A program made the translations under genes and the position numbers. Source: Candidatus Helarchaeota archaeon (GTDB lineage: Archaea; Asgardarchaeota; Lokiarchaeia; Helarchaeales; JABXJV01). Taken from it: DNA of 9,012 nucleotides. The notes under the pieces are model-generated. The model made no database searches and was not told the origin of the DNA. It saw only the letters and a program-made list of their open reading frames with translations. The stretch is taken from assembly GCA_013375355.1 (NCBI GenBank), contig JABXJV010000364.1:1-9012 (forward strand), read 5' to 3'. Positions 5,059 through 9,012 of the stretch are shown piece after piece (positions within the stretch are counted from its first letter, which is position 1; each line of letters starts with the position of its first letter).

Positions 5059-6246
5059 TTATATTGCACCAAATTCATTGCCCCATTCTATATATTTGTT
5101 TAATTCATCTTTTGCTACTGAAGATTTAATATATTCTAATGTTTCTATAAAATCTTTTTGTCTAACGGGTCTTGGATTCTCTGTTTCAATAAGATTACCG
5201 CTAATATCTAATTCTCTAATCGGTTTCATTATACTTTCTCTACATATTAAAGCAATATCTGAACCTGAAAATTTTTCTGTTTGTTTAGCAAGTTTTTCAA
5301 AATTAACATCTATGTTCATTTCTACTCCTTGGGTATGTAATTTGAAAATTACTACACGTGCTTCATACTCAGGCATGCCGACATAGATTCTTTTCTCGAA
5401 TCTTCTACGAAATGCAGAATCTATTTCCCAAGGTCTATTAGTAGCACCTAATATAACAATTCCTTGATCCTCACTTTTTAATCCGTCAACTTCTTGAAGC
5501 AATTGAGTTTTGATCCTTCTTTCGCCACCGTGTTCACCGGTTTCTCCTCGGGATGTAGCTATCGAATCAATTTCATCAATAAATATTAAAGATGGTGAGT
5601 TTTCTCTTGCTAAATCAAAAAGTTCTTTTACTAATTTCTCAGATTCTCCTAACCATTTTGATACTAAAGATGCCGCATCTGCATTAAAGAATGTGGCGTC
5701 GCATTCATGAGCTACTGCTTTGGCTATTAGAGTTTTACCACAACCTGGTGGGCCATATAACAGGATACCTTTCCATGGACGTCTTGAACCTTTAAATAAA
5801 TCTGGACGTAACATAGGTAAAATTATAGCCTCTCTCAGAGCTTGTTTTGGAGCCTCTAAATTTGCAACATCCTCCCATTTAACATCAGGTTTCTCGGTTA
5901 CTATTGTCTCAGAAACTGTACGCCTTAATTCCATATCTTCTTTTGTAGCAATTTTTTTAGTTGGCTTTGTAGGAGCCCCTGAAGATCCCGTCCCTGACTT
6001 TGGGCTAGATGTAACATAAACTTCTCTAGGTATTCCCCGTATTTCTTTTATTCTTATAGTATATTGAGCGACTCTATCCAAACAGATAGTTCGTAGTTTC
6101 ACATTTCTTGTAACTTTTGCAAACTCCATTAAAATGTCTATCGTTTCTAAGTACAATTTATCAGCTTCTCTATATTCACCATTATTATCAAGTTCTACAG
6201 CCTTTTTTGCTTTGTTAATACCCATTTGAAAAGTTCTCATAGACAT
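5059..6246 (-). CDS. vps4: Vps4-type AAA ATPase with MIT domain
   Basis: Hexameric ATPase that extracts and disassembles ESCRT-III filaments. Residues 1-75 are an MIT domain (AKKAVELDNNGEYREADKLY) that should bind the MIM1-like tails of the two ESCRT-III proteins. A Ser/Gly/Pro/Lys linker (about 78-100) leads to the AAA cassette: Walker A GPPGCGKT 165-172, pore loop SKWLGES 196-202, Walker B IFIDEID 221-227, sensor-1 Asn270 in GATNRP, and the arginine pair in FRRRFEKRIY (279-288). The C-terminal helix YIEWGNEFG resembles the end of yeast Vps4 (FTRDFGQ). The beta domain that binds Vta1/LIP5 in eukaryotes appears absent or very short: only about 20 residues separate IMKPIREL from VRQKDFIETL. 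At 395 residues it is close to the 437 of yeast Vps4 minus that insert. ATG start, with AGGTTA upstream. It is the fourth gene of the minus-strand run that starts with the HerA-like gene. Confidence 0.95.
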   Translation of the reverse strand: MSMRTFQMGINKAKKAVELDNNGEYREADKLYLETIDILMEFAKVTRNVKLRTICLDRVAQYTIRIKEIRGIPREVYVTSSPKSGTGSSGAPTKPTKKIATKEDMELRRTVSETIVTEKPDVKWEDVANLEAPKQALREAIILPMLRPDLFKGSRRPWKGILLYGPPGCGKTLIAKAVAHECDATFFNADAASLVSKWLGESEKLVKELFDLARENSPSLIFIDEIDSIATSRGETGEHGGERRIKTQLLQEVDGLKSEDQGIVILGATNRPWEIDSAFRRRFEKRIYVGMPEYEARVVIFKLHTQGVEMNIDVNFEKLAKQTEKFSGSDIALICRESIMKPIRELDISGNLIETENPRPVRQKDFIETLEYIKSSVAKDELNKYIEWGNEFGAI

Positions 6247-6341
6247 TGAATAACCTAATATATTTCTTGAAAAGATTTTATAATTTCATTACTAAATAAA
6301 GTCAAAAAATATCTCATCATCATAATTTTAAGTTCTGTATG
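6247..6341 (-). promoter_or_regulatory. Possible internal promoter before vps4
   Basis: The 95-base gap after the second ESCRT-III gene is longer than others in this gene run. On the minus strand GAAATTATAAAATC (6274-6287) is a TATA candidate about 35 bases before the vps4 ATG, and AGGTTA (about 6252-6257) is a ribosome site. vps4 and the Vps25 gene may thus have a second promoter. Confidence 0.3.
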
Positions 6342-6959
6342 TTATAGCTTTTCTTCCTTTAATTTTTTAATTTCTTTTTCTAATTCTATCATTTTTTCTG
6401 AAGGAGGCAATAATGATTTTTTAGCTTCTGCTTCTATTTCTGCATCGAGTTGTTCCATGCCATCTTTAATATCATATTCAGTTACTTGAAGGCTTGTTTG
6501 GGTACCTTCTTCGACTCCATCTTGGATATATTCTCCTGTTAAGTCGAATTGTTGCAAATTTTGTTGTAGATCTGACATCATTTCTCCTAGTTTCGGAATC
6601 TCTACATTTTTTAATAGACTTTTTAGACTGCGTTGCACAGAAGACAAGTTCCTCGCTATTTCAACATGGCTTTTAGCCATTTTAATCTGATGAATTAATC
6701 CTTCAATATTCAATCTATAAGTGTCAACAGCAATAGCCCATTTTTGAAAACGTAGTCTATGTTGCATGTAAAGTCGAGCTCCTTGGTTATTTCCCTCTAA
6801 ACGATATTTTTTCGCTCTTTTAAATTGAGCTTTAGATTCTTTTTCTAACTTTTTTCTTTGATATACCAAATTTCGGTTAATAAGTTCTAGGTTATAGTTT
6901 AATTTGTTGTAATTGTCACTTTTTCTCACCCATCTGAAAAAGTCCTCTAGAACTCCCAT
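6342..6959 (-). CDS. ESCRT-III protein, Vps2/24/46 (CHMP1-3) type, second copy
   Basis: A 205-residue Snf7-family protein that should polymerise on membranes for remodelling or scission. It starts with an amphipathic helix (MGVLEDFFRWVRK), followed by the long basic hairpin (about 20-110) with RLEGNNQGARLYMQHRLR (53-70), then the acidic half: IPKLGEMMSDL, QQFDLTGEYI, EGTQTSLQVT, LDAEIEAEA. The order and the TQxSxQVT/LDAEI segment resemble CHMP1/Did2. The last residues, ELEKEIKKLK (192-201), match the MIM1 pattern (ExxLxxxLxxLK-like) read by the Vps4 MIT domain. It aligns without gaps with its neighbour upstream, with about 117 of 205 residues identical by my count. The ATG has GGTGGG just upstream and lies 16 bases after the stop of the first copy, so they are co-transcribed. 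Confidence 0.92.
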   Translation of the reverse strand: MGVLEDFFRWVRKSDNYNKLNYNLELINRNLVYQRKKLEKESKAQFKRAKKYRLEGNNQGARLYMQHRLRFQKWAIAVDTYRLNIEGLIHQIKMAKSHVEIARNLSSVQRSLKSLLKNVEIPKLGEMMSDLQQNLQQFDLTGEYIQDGVEEGTQTSLQVTEYDIKDGMEQLDAEIEAEAKKSLLPPSEKMIELEKEIKKLKEEKL

Positions 6960-6975
6960 TGACCCACCAATTGAT

Positions 6976-7593
6976 TCAATCTTTACCTTGTTTTAATTTC
7001 TTGATTTCATCTTCTAATTCTGAAATTTTTCCTGAAGGCGTCTTTAATATTTGACCTGTTTCTACTCCAATTTCAGCGTCTAGTTCGGTCATTGCTTCGT
7101 TTATCTCTGCATCAGTGACTTGTGTGCTTACTTGAGTGCCTTCTTGTATACTTTCGTCAATAAATTCACCTGCAAGATCGAACTGTTGGAACATAGAATT
7201 GACGTCGTTCATGATTTCTGCGAGTTTTGGCAATTGTATTGCACCTGCCATGCCCCGAAGAGTCCTTTGAATAACTGCCAATGTTCTAGCCATCTCATGA
7301 TGAGATTGTGCCATGCGTAACTGGTGAAGTAGACCCTCTATATTCAATCTATATGTATCCACTGCAAATGCCCATTTTTGAAATCTTAAGCGATGTTCCA
7401 TGTATAATCTTGCTGCTTGATTGTTACCCTCTAGCCTATATCGTTTAGCCGTTCTAAATTGGTCTCTAGACTGTTTTTCAAGGTGTTTCCTTTGAAAAGT
7501 TAAATTACGGTTAAAGACATCGATCTTTGTTATTACTTTTTGCAGATTCTTGCCTTTTCGCAACCAGTTAATGAATTTTTCTAATACTCCCAT
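6976..7593 (-). CDS. ESCRT-III protein, Vps2/24/46 (CHMP1-3) type, first copy
   Basis: A 205-residue Snf7-family protein with the same plan as its downstream neighbour: amphipathic helix 1-13 (MGVLEKFINWLRK), basic helical hairpin with RLEGNNQAARLYMEHRLR (53-70) and FQKWAFAVDTYRLNIEGLL (71-89), then acidic helices LPKLAEIMNDV, QQFDLAGEFIDE and EGTQVSTQVT, and a C-terminal MIM1-like ELEDEIKKLK (192-201). In ESCRT-III the acidic half folds back on the basic half until activation, and the tail recruits Vps4. Identity to the second copy is highest at residues 52-90 and low at 111-120 and 161-170. ATG at 7593 with GGAG 10 bases upstream (7604-7607). It is the first ESCRT gene after a 203-base gap and probably has its own promoter. 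Confidence 0.92.
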   Translation of the reverse strand: MGVLEKFINWLRKGKNLQKVITKIDVFNRNLTFQRKHLEKQSRDQFRTAKRYRLEGNNQAARLYMEHRLRFQKWAFAVDTYRLNIEGLLHQLRMAQSHHEMARTLAVIQRTLRGMAGAIQLPKLAEIMNDVNSMFQQFDLAGEFIDESIQEGTQVSTQVTDAEINEAMTELDAEIGVETGQILKTPSGKISELEDEIKKLKQGKD

Positions 7594-7796
7594 GAAGATT
7601 TATCTCCAAGTTTCTATTTCTTCTTAAAATAAAGCAAAATAATGGATTTTTAATATTCACCTTAATTTTATTTTGTACAAATTTTGCTTAATACTAAATA
7701 GATAAATAAAGTTTAATTAATTATGCTTTAAGGTTAAAAACATCTATCCCTTAAATTTTTTTCTAGTTGAATTGAATGATATAATATCGGATGATA
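7594..7796 (-). promoter_or_regulatory. Likely promoter region of the ESCRT-III/vps4/Vps25 operon
   Basis: This is the largest gap in the window (203 bases, very AT-rich). It holds no open frame of note. It contains a perfect 9-base inverted repeat (AAGCAAAAT at 7632-7640, ATTTTGCTT at 7681-7689) and inside it a palindrome TTTGTACAAA at 7672-7681. Several TATA-like stretches occur on the minus strand, such as CTTTATTTTAAG (7623-7634) and GAATATTAAAAATC (about 7645-7658). The near end also carries the GGAG ribosome site at 7604-7607. T-runs on the minus strand close to 7797 are weak, so read-through from the HerA-like gene remains possible. Confidence 0.4.
7632..7689. repeat. 9-base inverted repeat flanking a TTTGTACAAA palindrome
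   Basis: AAGCAAAAT (7632-7640) and its exact reverse complement ATTTTGCTT (7681-7689) are 40 bases apart; the palindrome TTTGTACAAA (7672-7681) touches the second arm. Such symmetry can mark a regulator-binding site, but in DNA this AT-rich it may be chance. Confidence 0.35.
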
Positions 7797-9012
7797 TTAA
7801 TAACGTCTTCGTTTTTTAGATTCTGCGATTGCCTCCTCAGCTATTCTTATGGCTTTATCTTTCTCTTCTTCTGTAATTAATAGTTCTTTTTCTAGTTCTT
7901 TGTTTTCTATTTTAAGTTGTCTAATAATTGATTCAAGTTCTTGGATTTTTACTTGAAAGGCTTTAATTTCAGTAGATTTATCAGAATCAATTAAAAGTAA
8001 TGATTCAAAAAGTTGCTTAGCTTCTTCAACTTGAGCGATTGATCGTCCTTCACTAAGCCTTTTTCTCCTAGCTTCCATTGTTTCTTTTAATTCGTCACTT
8101 ACAAAATCTAGGGGATTAAATCCTGAGCCACCATGTAATGTCTCTCGTATTCGGATCTTTAAGATAAGAGGGGCTCTTTTGATTATATCTCCGGTAATAA
8201 TCGCCTCACCAGGTTCTAGTCTGGAGATGTCTTCATTCCAATCAGATGATAATCCCTCAGAACTCTTGATTGTAATATCAATATCTCTAATATCAGTTAA
8301 TTGATGAATAATCCAAGCACCAGCTTGAGCACGAACCGTTGTATCAAGGAGCTGAGGTTTTTGAGTAACAATTACTAAATTTGCACCAAATTTTCTACCT
8401 TCTTGAGCGATTAATTTAACTGTTTCTCGAACTTTTGTTTTCTTCTTAGATGCAAAAAGGTGGGCTTCATCTAATATACAGTAAAAAGGTTGAATTTCTT
8501 CATCTATAGATGCATCATATAATTTCATCAAGATTTTATGTGTCAAAGCTTCTTGAACTTCCAAATCCAAACCACGTAGATTTACAATTGTACATTGTTG
8601 AGATGAGATTAAATCCTTAGCAGAACTTGTCATAAGAAATTCTATGGGAACATCTCCTCCAGGGTTTATATCTAAATCAGTAAATTCTATTATTTGTTCT
8701 GCATAGGATTTCGGTTCTACTTGAAATTCTTCGGAACCTTCGGAATTTTCAACTTTAAGGCTTGAATATTCTCCATGACGATCAAAAATTATTACAGGAA
8801 TCCCCTTTTTCAAAAATTCCTCTATAAAAACTCCTACTGTATATGATTTTCCAGAACCACTCTTACCAGTAATAAAAACCCGCCCAAATTTCTCTAAAGG
8901 AAGTAAAACATCATGTGGATATCCTCGTAATTTCCCAAAATATACTCCCTTTTCTTCAGGTGTAAATATCCCTAAAGTCTCCCTTATCAGTTCTTCAGTA
9001 GCTTTATAAACA
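7797..9012 (-). CDS. HerA-like hexameric ATPase with C-terminal coiled coil, N-terminus cut by window edge
   Basis: The frame is open to the right edge (404 residues visible), so the apparent start at 8813 (a TTG) is internal. Visible residues 49-56 are a Walker A GKSGSGKS (8844-8867), preceded by YPHDVLLPLEKFGRVFITG. IFDRHGEY (75-82), ILDEAHLF (179-186, Walker B), EGRKFGANLVIVTQKPQLLD (204-222) and the GEAII strand follow, in the order of HerA/FtsK-superfamily ATPases. HerA works with the nuclease NurA in DNA end resection in archaea; related proteins move DNA in other settings. The HAS-barrel expected at the N-terminus lies outside the window. Residues about 346-398 are a long charged coiled coil ending in KKRRRY, which I do not recall as standard in HerA. 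It precedes the ESCRT-III genes on the same strand by 203 bases. No NurA gene is visible here. Confidence 0.85.
   Translation of the reverse strand, partial: VYKATEELIRETLGIFTPEEKGVYFGKLRGYPHDVLLPLEKFGRVFITGKSGSGKSYTVGVFIEEFLKKGIPVIIFDRHGEYSSLKVENSEGSEEFQVEPKSYAEQIIEFTDLDINPGGDVPIEFLMTSSAKDLISSQQCTIVNLRGLDLEVQEALTHKILMKLYDASIDEEIQPFYCILDEAHLFASKKKTKVRETVKLIAQEGRKFGANLVIVTQKPQLLDTTVRAQAGAWIIHQLTDIRDIDITIKSSEGLSSDWNEDISRLEPGEAIITGDIIKRAPLILKIRIRETLHGGSGFNPLDFVSDELKETMEARRKRLSEGRSIAQVEEAKQLFESLLLIDSDKSTEIKAFQVKIQELESIIRQLKIENKELEKELLITEEEKDKAIRIAEEAIAESKKRRRY

Noticed and set aside
5078..6019. Several plus-strand open frames opposite vps4
   Set aside because: They are antisense shadows of a well-conserved AAA ATPase and show no domain or ribosome site of their own.
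6342..6959. Second ESCRT-III copy as the Vps20/32/60-type partner of the first
   Set aside because: It aligns without gaps to the first copy at about 57% identity, with the same CHMP1-like C-terminal half, so both look like one class; a tree could overturn this.
8811..8813. Start codon of the HerA-like gene at 8813
   Set aside because: The frame stays open to the right edge and contains the Walker A motif upstream of this TTG, so it is an internal codon.

Overview
The window is very probably from an Asgard archaeon (Asgardarchaeota/Promethearchaeota). It carries a compact ubiquitin-ESCRT cluster of eukaryotic type in an AT-rich genome with archaeal-style translation starts (ATG and TTG) and TATA-like upstream boxes. 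No marker here resolves the class. All family assignments come from reading motifs by eye; no database search was possible.

Layout. 1-480 (minus, cut by the left edge): a GldG/IFT52-like (DUF4350-like) domain protein. 541-1557 (minus): E1-like ubiquitin activator. 1752-2210 (plus): E2 conjugating enzyme, divergent from E1. 2235-2471 (minus): ubiquitin ending in Gly-Gly. 2617-2880 (minus): small RING protein, likely E3. 2987-3391 (plus): coiled-coil orphan. 3489-4163 (plus): UEV plus steadiness-box protein, that is an ESCRT-I Vps23/TSG101 homologue. 4220-5041 (minus): ESCRT-II Vps25 homologue with an added N-terminal coiled coil. 5059-6246 (minus): Vps4 ATPase with an MIT domain. 6342-6959 and 6976-7593 (minus): two tandem ESCRT-III proteins of Vps2/24/46 type. 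7797-9012 (minus, cut by the right edge): HerA-like ATPase with a C-terminal coiled coil.

How they may work together (inference from families). E1 activates ubiquitin, E2 carries it, and the RING protein directs transfer. Tagged targets would be recognised by the catalytically dead UEV of the ESCRT-I protein and relayed through Vps25 to the ESCRT-III pair. Vps4 would remodel ESCRT-III through its MIT domain and the MIM1-like tails. No JAMM/Rpn11 deubiquitinase, Vps28 or EAP30 (Vps22/36) gene is recognisable here. The ubiquitin is encoded already ending in GG, so it needs no C-terminal maturation.

No intergenic stretch exceeds about 205 bases. I see no tRNA, rRNA, CRISPR array, insertion sequence or transposase.
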